A DNA stretch of 35,260 bases from Candidatus Fibrimonadaceae bacterium (GTDB lineage: Bacteria > Fibrobacterota > Fibrobacteria > Fibrobacterales > Fibrobacteraceae): NCBI GenBank assembly GCA_031281265.1, contig JAITFO010000031.1:1-35260 (forward strand). The letters run 5' to 3'. A program made the translations under genes and the position numbers. This document shows, piece by piece, positions 25,304 through 33,063 of the stretch. Below the pieces are notes generated by a model that was given only the letters and a program-made list of their open reading frames with translations, ran no database searches and was not told the origin of the DNA. Numbering within the stretch: position 1 is the first letter of the stretch; each line of letters opens with the position of its first letter.

Positions 25304-26122
25304 TTTTTTGCCCTTAGTTTCCTTTACAAATCTGGGCACGAGATAGCCCGGCAGCAGTTCTTTTAATTCTGCGAATATGGCTTTTGCCCTTTTTTGCGAA
25401 ACCTCAAAATGCGCCGTTCCCTGCGCACGGTCTAGCTGGTGCAGATAATATGGCAAAACCCCTTGCGAAAATAATTTCTCAGAAAGCTCCGCTAAAATTT
25501 TGGCACTGTCGTTCACGCCTTTTAAAAGCACGCTTTGGTTTAGAACAGTCGCTTTGCATTCCCTCAAATGCTCAAAAATTTTTTTTGATTTCCCATCCAA
25601 TTCGCCAGGGTGGTTTGCATGGGCTACAAAAATCAAGCGAGAACCAAGCCGTTTAAATAAACGCCATAAAGATGGAGAAAATCTCTTTGGCATGGCTACC
25701 GGTATTCTGCTGTGAATACGGATGTTTAAATTTTTTGGAATGGCGTTGAACAGGGAGCCGAGTTCGCCATCGCTCAGCATCAATGGGTCTCCGCCGCTTA
25801 GAATAACCTCTTTTATGGTTTTGTCCCTTTTCAAGATTTTTGCGAGTTTTTGCGGCAAGCCATCTATTTTTTTTTGCCTTATATTTCGCCTAAAGCAAAA
25901 TCTGCAATGCAAAGCGCACTCGCCAGAAGCCAAAACCAGCAAACGCCCTTTGTATTTTTGCAAAATTCCACTTTCAACTTCCGCGTCCTTATCGCCAACG
26001 GGGTCGCTTGAAAAGCCCTTTCTCTTGGCATTTTCCTCTGCGGAGAGCATCACTTGTTTTTTTAAGGGGCAATTGCCAACTCCGAATTTAGAGGCATAGC
26101 AGGTTGAGAATTTTTCGTGCAT
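25283..26122 (-). CDS. epmB: EpmB-like radical SAM lysine 2,3-aminomutase
   Basis: EpmB converts L-lysine to (R)-beta-lysine for modification of elongation factor P. The sequence shows the radical SAM triad CALHCRFCF (C-x3-C-x2-C), ILSGGDPLM, RIHSRIPVAMPKR, LLKGVNDSA, LPYYLHQLDRAQGTAHF and the terminal SKT whose Lys should bind PLP. With the ATG at 26122 it has 279 residues, about 60 fewer than E. coli EpmB; the lost part is the poorly conserved N-terminus. I preferred this ATG (AAGG 9 nt upstream) over TTG 26128. The frame stays open upstream but has no good start. Neither efp nor epmA is in the window. KamA of lysine catabolism is a less likely alternative because it is longer. Confidence 0.85.
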   Translation of the reverse strand: MHEKFSTCYASKFGVGNCPLKKQVMLSAEENAKRKGFSSDPVGDKDAEVESGILQKYKGRLLVLASGECALHCRFCFRRNIRQKKIDGLPQKLAKILKRDKTIKEVILSGGDPLMLSDGELGSLFNAIPKNLNIRIHSRIPVAMPKRFSPSLWRLFKRLGSRLIFVAHANHPGELDGKSKKIFEHLRECKATVLNQSVLLKGVNDSAKILAELSEKLFSQGVLPYYLHQLDRAQGTAHFEVSQKRAKAIFAELKELLPGYLVPRFVKETKGKKSKTWVG

Positions 26123-26146
26123 TGTCAAAAGCCTTGTTCGTGAATC

Positions 26147-26181
26147 AATGTAGAAAATTCCGCACCATTTTTTTCTACATT
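26147..26181. promoter_or_regulatory. perfect 11-bp inverted repeat forming divergent promoters
   Basis: AATGTAGAAAA (26147-26157) and TTTTCTACATT (26171-26181) are exact reverse complements separated by 13 nt. Each arm carries a CTACATT -10-like element pointing outwards. The right one ends 6 nt before ATG 26188 (leaderless). The left one would start transcription about 18 nt before the epmB ATG, leaving room for an AAGG Shine-Dalgarno. The symmetry could also be an operator for a dimeric regulator. Confidence 0.5.
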
Positions 26182-26187
26182 ACCCCA

Positions 26188-27255
26188 ATGATAAGCAACT
26201 TTGTAAAAACCGCACTACTTTTGCTTTTCCTCGCCTTTGCCGCCTACGGGCAGCAGCAGGAGAGAGTTGCCATAATCCAAACATTGGATGACGGAGATTC
26301 AATTAAGCCTACCGACTTGGCTTATTTAACCGACAAGCTACGTGAGACGGCAGTCAATGTTTTGCCCAAGCGGTACGGGGTTATGACCACGGAGAGTATA
26401 GTTGCTTTTCTCGGTTCGCAGGAGCGTGCTATGAAAGAATGCAAAGAGGCAAGTTGTTTGGCGGAGTTGGGCAGAAAGGTAAATGCGGATTATGTTGCAC
26501 AAGGAAGGATAGGACGTTTCAACAAAAATTTGACTATCAAGGTTGAACTCTACGACAGCAAAAAAGGAAATTTGGTAGGCTCTTTTACAAGTGATTCCAA
26601 AGACATAGTCGGATTGCGTGACATTATAAACGAGAAAGCCCCCGACTTGTTCAATAAAATGCTCAGTACATCGAACTTTGTCGTTGTGCCACAACAGCAG
26701 AGTACTAATATGGAACAGAGAGCGAAAGTTCAATGGTATATTAACAATGGCGTTGAGAAGCATAAAGAGGAAATTAAAAGAGAGGCTTTATCTTTGTCGT
26801 ATATGGATAGAACTGATTTGTACAATGAGAATAAAAAAAGTAACTTAGGTTATTTCGCATTAAATGTCGTTCCTGGCTTTGGGTTTGGTAGTTACATACA
26901 GGGGGATATAAGATCTGGGATTATATTCTCTATTGCAGATATAATTGGTTGGGGACTCGGAATGTGGGCGTATCAGCTTTATAATGAGAGTAAGAGTACT
27001 GATGATCCGTATTATGGGTATTCTGATGGATTCAACTTAGTGTATAGCTATTATTTTGGCTTCTTCTCTGCTATTACTCTAGTTGGTAACCGTGTTTTTG
27101 GTTGGATGATCACATCTAATTATGCAAAAAAATACAACAAATCGCTAGACGTAGCATTGAATAGCAACAACAATGTTTCCTATTCTATTGACCCATTAAT
27201 CGTTCCAAGAGACGGAACACCTGCCGTTGGGCTGGTTTTCAATTTGCGGTATTAA
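26188..27255 (+). CDS. exported protein: Fibrobacter-type TolB_N-like domain plus P13-like membrane region
   Basis: The 355-residue protein starts with a clear signal peptide (MISNFVKTALLLLFLAFAAYG, cleavage about residue 21). I chose ATG 26188 because the longer reading from 26104 puts unrelated residues ahead of the signal peptide. Residues 25-165 (VAIIQTLDDGD, YLTDKLRETAVNVLPKRYGV, CKEASCLAELGRKVNADYV, LTIKVELYDSKKGNLVGSF) form an alpha/beta domain like the N-terminal domain of TolB. I associate this version with Fibrobacter-type genomes. Residues 222-320 contain hydrophobic stretches (YFALNVVPGFGFGSYIQGDI, IIFSIADIIGWGLGMWAYQL, YYFGFFSAITLVGNRVFGWM) resembling the P13/DUF5683-like envelope family. 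The protein ends in Phe-Asn-Leu-Arg-Tyr, an aromatic C-terminus typical of outer-membrane proteins. Function unknown. Confidence 0.7.
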   Translation: MISNFVKTALLLLFLAFAAYGQQQERVAIIQTLDDGDSIKPTDLAYLTDKLRETAVNVLPKRYGVMTTESIVAFLGSQERAMKECKEASCLAELGRKVNADYVAQGRIGRFNKNLTIKVELYDSKKGNLVGSFTSDSKDIVGLRDIINEKAPDLFNKMLSTSNFVVVPQQQSTNMEQRAKVQWYINNGVEKHKEEIKREALSLSYMDRTDLYNENKKSNLGYFALNVVPGFGFGSYIQGDIRSGIIFSIADIIGWGLGMWAYQLYNESKSTDDPYYGYSDGFNLVYSYYFGFFSAITLVGNRVFGWMITSNYAKKYNKSLDVALNSNNNVSYSIDPLIVPRDGTPAVGLVFNLRY

Positions 27256-27292
27256 CCTATTTTACTACATTTATTATCCGATATTTGCATTT

Positions 27293-27374
27293 GCGAAAGT
27301 GGCGGAATTGGCATACGCACTAGACTTAGAATCTAGCACCGCAAGGTATGGGGGTTCAACTCCCCCCTTTCGCA
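27293..27374 (+). tRNA. tRNA-Leu (anticodon UAG)
   Basis: The acceptor arms GCGAAAG and CTTTCGC pair fully, followed by discriminator A. The anticodon stem CTAGA/TCTAG encloses CT-TAG-AA, giving anticodon UAG (Leu, CUN codons). A long variable arm (CACCGCAAGGTAT) and the T arm GGGGG-TTCAACT-CCCCC confirm a class II leucine tRNA. CCA is not encoded. TTTACTACATT (27261-27271) upstream may be its promoter. The tig gene begins 24 nt later and may be co-transcribed. Confidence 0.97.
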
Positions 27375-27398
27375 TTACATTTTAACTAGGAGAAGACC

Positions 27399-28718
27399 TT
27401 GGCTTTAGACTGCAAAACCAACATAAGCATAACTGACGACAATCACCGTTCAGTTGAATTCACCGTTTCATTTAGCGAAATGGAAAAACTCTTTGAAAAA
27501 AGCATTGGCGAATTTCGCAAACAGGTGTCCATGAAGGGTTTTAGACCCGGGCAAATTCCAAAACAGCTCTTTGTATCCCGTTTTGGCGAAGAGGTGTACC
27601 GCGAAACCGTGGACAAAGTTGTGAATAACGACTTGAAAAACGAATTCGAGAAAATAGTTGAAACCTGGAGAACCGACGAGAAGCTGGAAATAGCGGCTCC
27701 TGCCGAATTTGGAGACCTCAAAGCCGACCGAGGGCAAGACTTGGTTTACAAGCTCTCCATTGCGCTCAACAAACCGCTCACCGTGCAAGGCTACAAAGAT
27801 CTTGGTGTTAAAGTCTCCGCCTCCGTTGTTTCGGAAGAAGAGGTAAACGACGTGCTTCTAGGGTTGCGCAAAAGATTTGCAAAAGAGATTCTGGTGAGCC
27901 GCCCAGCTAAACTAGACGATGTTATAAAAGGCAGCTACCTAAAGCAGATTATAGACGGAAAAGAAGCCCCCCTGCCGCCTAACCCAAATTTTGAAATTGA
28001 GATAAGCGAGGATATAAACCTAGTGGAGCTGAAAAAAGCATTGGTAGGCTTGAGCGCAGACGACAAAAAGGAATTCACCATCCACTACCCCGAAGACCAT
28101 CCCGGCTCGGAGCTAAAAGGCAAAACCGTGGATTACACAATTTCAGTATCAGGCGTTTACGAGCTTGAACTGCCAAACCAAGACGAGGAATTTTTCTCAA
28201 AGGTTGGCGCGGCAGACGAAGCGGATTTTAAGGCCAGAATAACGGACGACATTCTAAAGAGCAAGCAACAGAGAACCCGCCAAATTGCGCTCAAAGAGGC
28301 CTTTGACAAACTAATTGAAAAAAATCCTTTTCCCGTTTTGGAAGAGCAGATTAAATATACAGCACAAAGAAGTTTGCAACGCCACCAGCACAACCACCAG
28401 CACCAAGAAGGGGAAGAAGAGGAAGAGGTGACTGTCTCCGAGGAGCAGCTGAATACCATGCGCCCTGAAATTACCCGCGCTATTCAAGAAGACCGCATAT
28501 TGCATTCCATAATTGAACAGGAATCTCTAAAGCCAACTCAAGGCCAAGTGGACGCAAGGGTGCAGGAAATAGCTGATTCGGCAAGGATGGATTTTGCTTC
28601 CGTCAAAGACACCATGCGCAGAACAGGGCAAATAAACAAAATTCGCGAAACCCTAAAAATGGAACTTGCGCAAAATCTACTAATAGGCGAAAGCCTACCG
28701 GAAAAGGAGAGCACATGA
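27399..28718 (+). CDS. tig: trigger factor chaperone with a His- and Glu-rich insert
   Basis: Trigger factor binds nascent chains at the ribosome exit. The 439-residue protein has the ribosome-binding N-domain with the signature loop MKGFRPGQIPKQLFVSRFG (family GFRxGKxP, here with Gln for Lys), a central PPIase-like FKBP domain (about 150-235; KLDDVIKGSYL to KTVDYTISVSGVYELELP), and a helical C-domain. Within the C-domain, residues 328-344 read RHQHNHQHQEGEEEEEV, a His cluster followed by an acidic run that I do not know from standard trigger factors; it may bind metal. Translation starts at TTG 27399, since AGGAG lies 9 nt upstream and no ATG fits. It overlaps clpP by 4 nt (ATGA). Confidence 0.93.
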   Translation: MALDCKTNISITDDNHRSVEFTVSFSEMEKLFEKSIGEFRKQVSMKGFRPGQIPKQLFVSRFGEEVYRETVDKVVNNDLKNEFEKIVETWRTDEKLEIAAPAEFGDLKADRGQDLVYKLSIALNKPLTVQGYKDLGVKVSASVVSEEEVNDVLLGLRKRFAKEILVSRPAKLDDVIKGSYLKQIIDGKEAPLPPNPNFEIEISEDINLVELKKALVGLSADDKKEFTIHYPEDHPGSELKGKTVDYTISVSGVYELELPNQDEEFFSKVGAADEADFKARITDDILKSKQQRTRQIALKEAFDKLIEKNPFPVLEEQIKYTAQRSLQRHQHNHQHQEGEEEEEVTVSEEQLNTMRPEITRAIQEDRILHSIIEQESLKPTQGQVDARVQEIADSARMDFASVKDTMRRTGQINKIRETLKMELAQNLLIGESLPEKEST

Positions 28719-29302
28719 TTATCCCTAGCATTTTTGAAGATACAGGCAGAGGCGAGCGATCTTTTGATATATATTCGCGCCTGCTCAAAGAACGCATAAT
28801 TTTTTTAGGTGCACCCATAAACGATGAAGTAGCCAATGTAATAATGGCACAGCTCATCTACTTGGAATACGAAAATCCGCAAAAAGATGTAACCATATAC
28901 ATCAACAGCCCGGGCGGTTATATTTCAAGTGGGCTTGCCATTTACGATACCATCCAGCACATTCGCTCGGAAGTCGTGACAATTTGCATAGGCGAGGCTT
29001 CTTCGATGGCGGCTATTATACTCGCGGCAGGCACAAAAGGGAAAAGGTTTGCGCTCCCGCATTCGCGCATAATGCTACACCAGCCAAAAGGCTATGCAAA
29101 GGGTCAAAGCTCAGACATTCAAATTCACGCAAAAGAAGTTATAAACACTCGCGATAAATTAAACGACATAGTGTCTAAGCACACGGGAAAAAGCACAGAG
29201 GAAATAAAGCAAAAAACCGACCGCGATTTTTACCTGACTCCGCAGGAAGCTCTGGAGTTCGGCATTATAGATGAAGTATTTAAACCAAAGGAAAAGAAGT
29301 GA
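28715..29302 (+). CDS. clpP: ClpP, ATP-dependent Clp protease proteolytic subunit
   Basis: ClpP forms the 14-subunit serine protease chamber fed by ClpX. The 195-residue length is typical. Visible features are IINSPGG-like [18 protein letters not shown], the catalytic Ser in [14 protein letters not shown] (about residue 97), the His in RIMLHQP (about 122) and the Asp in the [16 protein letters not shown] block. The N-terminal [20 protein letters not shown] matches processed ClpP proteins. It is coupled to tig (ATGA overlap, GGAG Shine-Dalgarno inside tig) and to clpX (GTGA overlap). Confidence 0.97.
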   Translation: MIIPSIFEDTGRGERSFDIYSRLLKERIIFLGAPINDEVANVIMAQLIYLEYENPQKDVTIYINSPGGYISSGLAIYDTIQHIRSEVVTICIGEASSMAAIILAAGTKGKRFALPHSRIMLHQPKGYAKGQSSDIQIHAKEVINTRDKLNDIVSKHTGKSTEEIKQKTDRDFYLTPQEALEFGIIDEVFKPKEKK

Positions 29303-30555
29303 AAAAGAGTTTAGCCTCTTGCAGTTTTTGCGGAGCCAATATAGAAGAAGTCGAGAGGTTAGTAACTGGGCCTGAGGGCACGGCTATATGCAATAGGTGC
29401 ATACAAACTTGCCACAATATGATTTTGACCGACAAAGGCAAAAAAACGGTTGCGCAACCGCAACCCGCTCAAAGTGAGCAAATGGATTTTTATTTGCCTT
29501 CGCCTACAGAATTAAAAAATCATTTGGATAAATTTGTGATAGGCCAGGAAGCTGCTAAAGTTGCGCTCTGCGTGGCTGTGTATAATCACTACAAAAGGCT
29601 TTATCTAGGGAATTCCCAAAAATTTTCCCCGACTGTTGAAATAGAAAAATCGAATGTTCTTTTTGTTGGGCCAACAGGTTCTGGCAAAACACTACTCGCA
29701 CAAACCCTTGCCCGCTTTTTGCAAGTTCCATTTACCATAGCAGATGCCACCGTTTTAACCGAAGTCGGTTATGTTGGCGAAGATGTAGATAGCATTTTGG
29801 TTCGCCTTTATCAAGCGGCGGACTACAATATACAAGCGGCAGAAAGGGGCATTGTTTTTATAGACGAATTAGATAAAATTGCCCGTAAATCAGCCAACCC
29901 TTCAATTACCAGAGATGTCTCTGGTGAAGGCGTTCAACAGGGTTTGCTCAAAATTCTAGAGGGAACGGTTTCCGCTATTCCTCCAAAGGGTGGCCGCAAG
30001 CATCCAGAGCAGAATTTGGTTCACATAAATACCCGCAACATTTTATTCGTGTGCGGCGGTGCGTTTGAAACTCTGGACAAGGTGATTTCAAAGCGCGTGA
30101 ATTCCGGCGGTGGAATGGGTTTTGGCGCAGAGATAATATCAAAAAACGAGAGCAAGCTGGGCGAGATACTCAGCAAGTGCGAACCGGAAGATTTGATAAG
30201 CTACGGGCTTCTCCCTGAGTTGGTGGGCAGGTTGCCTGTTATAGTTAGCCTAGACGAGCTGGACGAAGAAGCGCTTATGAACATTCTTACAAAACCACAA
30301 AACGCTCTTGTAAAACAATATGCCAAACTCTTTGCAATGGATGGGATAGAGCTCTCTTTTTCAGATGAGGCTTTAAACGCAATAGTCAAAAAAACTCTCG
30401 AACAAAAAACAGGAGCACGTGGGCTTCGCTCGGTGATGGAAAAAATCTTAATGCCTTATATGTTTGAAATTCAAAAACATCGCGAGAAAGCAGTTTTGAA
30501 AATAGATGCAAAAATCGTTCAGAATACGCTCGCCAAAAGCAAGAGGCAAGTTTAA
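29299..30555 (+). CDS. clpX: ClpX, ATP-dependent unfoldase subunit of ClpXP
   Basis: ClpX recognises, unfolds and feeds substrates to ClpP. The 418 residues carry an N-terminal zinc-binding domain ([15 protein letters not shown] and CNRCIQTC, four Cys). The AAA+ core has Walker A GPTGSGKT, Walker [11 protein letters not shown], the pore loop GYVGEDV, the RKH loop region KGGRKHPEQ, and the sensor-2 segment [15 protein letters not shown]. The start codon is GTG, overlapping the clpP stop (GTGA). The stop shares one base with the lon ATG (TAATG). Confidence 0.97.
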   Translation: MKKSLASCSFCGANIEEVERLVTGPEGTAICNRCIQTCHNMILTDKGKKTVAQPQPAQSEQMDFYLPSPTELKNHLDKFVIGQEAAKVALCVAVYNHYKRLYLGNSQKFSPTVEIEKSNVLFVGPTGSGKTLLAQTLARFLQVPFTIADATVLTEVGYVGEDVDSILVRLYQAADYNIQAAERGIVFIDELDKIARKSANPSITRDVSGEGVQQGLLKILEGTVSAIPPKGGRKHPEQNLVHINTRNILFVCGGAFETLDKVISKRVNSGGGMGFGAEIISKNESKLGEILSKCEPEDLISYGLLPELVGRLPVIVSLDELDEEALMNILTKPQNALVKQYAKLFAMDGIELSFSDEALNAIVKKTLEQKTGARGLRSVMEKILMPYMFEIQKHREKAVLKIDAKIVQNTLAKSKRQV

Positions 30556-32945
30556 TGCACACAAAATCCGAGACAACAGTCAACAAAGAAGATGCGCAAT
30601 TCCCAAAACCGGAATTTGACAACAGTTTTCCAGTTGTTCCTTTGCATAAATTCGTAATGTTCCCACGAATGGGAACAAGACTTTCTTTTGATAGGCAAAT
30701 AACCTTAAACGCTCTCAGACACATAGACGATTCCAAAGGATTTGTGATTTGCCTACTGCAAAAAAACAAAGATGTGGAAATACCAAAGGAAGACGAACTG
30801 TACTCAGTTGGCATTTTGGCTTTTGTAAAGGGAATTTCTGGAACTCCAAATAACTTGCTTTTAGTAAACCTATTTGGCATTTTGCCTGTTGAGGTGACCA
30901 AAATTTCTTCGCAGGAAAAGGAAGGCGGTAAGTATTTCAGTGCTTACGCAAAGCCGCGTTTTTTGGAATTTAAAGATAAAAAGCTTTCAAAATCGCTCGC
31001 GGAAAATTTGCTCGTTTCAATGGAGCAATATATAAAAACCCAACAGAACCTGCCGGAAAATATAAGAGATATATTAAAAGGTATACCCCCTGAAGAACGC
31101 TGCATGATAGCTCACAGTTTTTTAAAAATCCCAGATGATGAGCACCAGAGCATTTTGGAATGTGCTACTTTGGAAGAGATGTATTCAAAAATAGATTTGG
31201 CTGTAAATACCGCTATGGAAGTCCATAGAATTATATCGCTAAATAGGCAACAGGTTGAAATAAAAATGCAACGTTCCCAAAGGGAATATATGCTTCAAGA
31301 GCAAATTTCCCAGCTCCAAAGGGAATTGGACGAAATAAACGTAAACGACCAAGACAGCGAAAGTTATTCAAAGAAAGCAAAAGAGCTGAGATTCCCGCTC
31401 TCCATCAAGGAAAAATTTGACGAAGAAATGTCTCGTTTAAAACTCCTGAACCCTATGAATCCCGAATATACCGTGGTTCGCAATTACATAGATTGGTTAC
31501 TTGCGCTCCCGTTTGGCATTTATACCGAAGATGTTTTGGACATAAAGAGGGCAACGGAAAACCTCAACTCAAAACATTTTGGCTTGGAGAAGGTAAAGGA
31601 GAGAATTTTAGAATACATAGCCGTTTTGCAAATTGCGGAAAAACTCAAAAACAAAGAAGTTAAAAGCCCCATCTTATGTTTAGTTGGGCCGCCGGGCGTT
31701 GGCAAAACAACCCTTGCGATGTCCATAGCCAATGCCATGAACAGAAATTTAGCTCGCATTTCGCTTGGCGGAGTCCATGACGATGCGGAAATACGCGGAC
31801 ATCGCCGCACCTATATAGGTTCAATGCCAGGACGCATAGTGCAAGCTCTTCGCAAAGCCAAGAGCATGAACCCGCTGATTTTGCTGGACGAAGTTGATAA
31901 AATGTCAAGCGATTTCAGGGGCGACCCTGCAAGTGCGATTTTGGAGGTTCTAGATCCGGAGATAAACACGGAATTCACCGACCATTTTATAGAAGTGGGC
32001 ATAGACCTTTCAAGGGTATTTTTTGTGGCAACTGCAAACACCCCAGACGGAATACCTGCCCCGCTCTACGACCGAATGGAAATTGTCCGCATACCGGGTT
32101 ATCTGCATTTTGAAAAAGAGCACATAGCCCGCGATTTTTTAATCCCAAAAATTCTAAAGCAGAATTCGCTAACGGCAAAGCAGTTTAAAGTTACGGATTC
32201 CGCCATAAACGGGATTTTGCGCGAATACACAAGGGAAGCGGGCGTCAGGGAGTTGGAGAGGAAGTTGGAGACTATGGCTCGCAAGCGTGCAATGGAGCTG
32301 GTATCGAACAAAAAATTCTTGCCACAGATTTCTGTAAAACAACTCTCCACCTATCTAGGAGTTCCAGATTTTGCGGGGCCTCGCTTAATTGACGAAAAAC
32401 GCTCCGGCGTAACCACCGGGCTTGCTTGGACTCCGGTTGGCGGAGATGTTCTGCACATAGAATGTGTGCTGTTGCCCGGCAAAGGAAAATTGCAGCTAAC
32501 TGGGCACTTGGGCGATGTGATGAAGGAATCCGCTCAGATAGCTCTTTCCTTGGTTAGGGAGAGAGCCAAAAAACACAAAATTCCAGAGGAAAAATTCCGC
32601 AGAAGCGATATTCATCTGCATTTTCCTGAGGGAGCAACCCCAAAAGACGGCCCGTCTGCGGGCATTGCAATCACCTTAGCCATGCTATCTGTGTTCACCG
32701 GCAAGCAGATATCTCCTTTCATAGCGTTCACGGGAGAAGTCAGTTTGGTTGGACGCTTAATTGCAATCGGAGGCTTAAAGGAAAAATCCCTCGCGGCTTT
32801 GAACTCCGGCGTAAAAAAACTGATTTTGCCAAAGGATAACCAAAAAAATGTGGAAGACCTGCCGGACGTAGTGAAGAAAGGCTTGGAAATCAAAATGTTT
32901 TCCCACATAGACGAAGTGATAAAAGAGTTGATAGTCGTAGATTAA
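30555..32945 (+). CDS. lon: Lon, ATP-dependent serine protease
   Basis: Lon degrades misfolded and regulatory proteins in the cytosol. The 796-residue protein has the N-terminal substrate-binding LON domain (FPVVPLHKFVMFPRMGTRLS), a helical region with a coiled coil (about 225-265), and the AAA+ domain (Walker A GPPGVGKTT near residue 378; Walker B ILLDEVDKM). The protease domain has Ser in PKDGPSAG (about 701) and Lys in GGLKEKSLAAL (about 742), the Ser-Lys dyad. All key residues are present. It is the last gene of tig-clpP-clpX-lon and its start shares a base with the clpX stop. No heat-shock promoter is evident before it. Confidence 0.97.
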   Translation: MHTKSETTVNKEDAQFPKPEFDNSFPVVPLHKFVMFPRMGTRLSFDRQITLNALRHIDDSKGFVICLLQKNKDVEIPKEDELYSVGILAFVKGISGTPNNLLLVNLFGILPVEVTKISSQEKEGGKYFSAYAKPRFLEFKDKKLSKSLAENLLVSMEQYIKTQQNLPENIRDILKGIPPEERCMIAHSFLKIPDDEHQSILECATLEEMYSKIDLAVNTAMEVHRIISLNRQQVEIKMQRSQREYMLQEQISQLQRELDEINVNDQDSESYSKKAKELRFPLSIKEKFDEEMSRLKLLNPMNPEYTVVRNYIDWLLALPFGIYTEDVLDIKRATENLNSKHFGLEKVKERILEYIAVLQIAEKLKNKEVKSPILCLVGPPGVGKTTLAMSIANAMNRNLARISLGGVHDDAEIRGHRRTYIGSMPGRIVQALRKAKSMNPLILLDEVDKMSSDFRGDPASAILEVLDPEINTEFTDHFIEVGIDLSRVFFVATANTPDGIPAPLYDRMEIVRIPGYLHFEKEHIARDFLIPKILKQNSLTAKQFKVTDSAINGILREYTREAGVRELERKLETMARKRAMELVSNKKFLPQISVKQLSTYLGVPDFAGPRLIDEKRSGVTTGLAWTPVGGDVLHIECVLLPGKGKLQLTGHLGDVMKESAQIALSLVRERAKKHKIPEEKFRRSDIHLHFPEGATPKDGPSAGIAITLAMLSVFTGKQISPFIAFTGEVSLVGRLIAIGGLKEKSLAALNSGVKKLILPKDNQKNVEDLPDVVKKGLEIKMFSHIDEVIKELIVVD

Positions 32946-32950
32946 ATGCC

Positions 32951-32979
32951 TTGACAAATTGTTAAAAAATTGCTATATT
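32951..32979 (+). promoter_or_regulatory. tRNA-Phe promoter with consensus -35
   Basis: TTGACA (32951-32956) and TATATT (32974-32979) are 17 nt apart, with TG one base before the hexamer. The expected start is near 32986, just ahead of the tRNA at 32990. This is the only element here with a perfect -35, as expected for a strong stable-RNA promoter. It supports reading CTATATT as the local -10. Confidence 0.85.
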
Positions 32980-32989
32980 TTAAGACCTT

Positions 32990-33062
32990 GGCTCTGTAGC
33001 TCAGTTGGTAGAGCGTCGGACTGAAAATCCGTGCGTCAGCGGTTCAAGTCCGCTTGGAGCCA
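32990..33062 (+). tRNA. tRNA-Phe (anticodon GAA)
   Basis: Acceptor arms GGCTCTG and TGGAGCC pair with two wobbles, discriminator A. The D arm is GCTC...GAGC; the anticodon arm is TCGGA-CTGAAAA-TCCGT, giving GAA (Phe), with a U-U mismatch at the first stem pair. The T arm is AGCGG-TTCAAGT-CCGCT. CCA is not encoded. Its 3' end is 1 nt from the stop codon of the convergent argA gene, with no terminator between. Confidence 0.97.
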
Positions 33063-33063
33063 C

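Noticed and set aside
26104-26187. Upstream start for the exported protein
   Set aside because: The extension precedes an ideal signal peptide and crosses the divergent promoter inverted repeat and the start of epmB.
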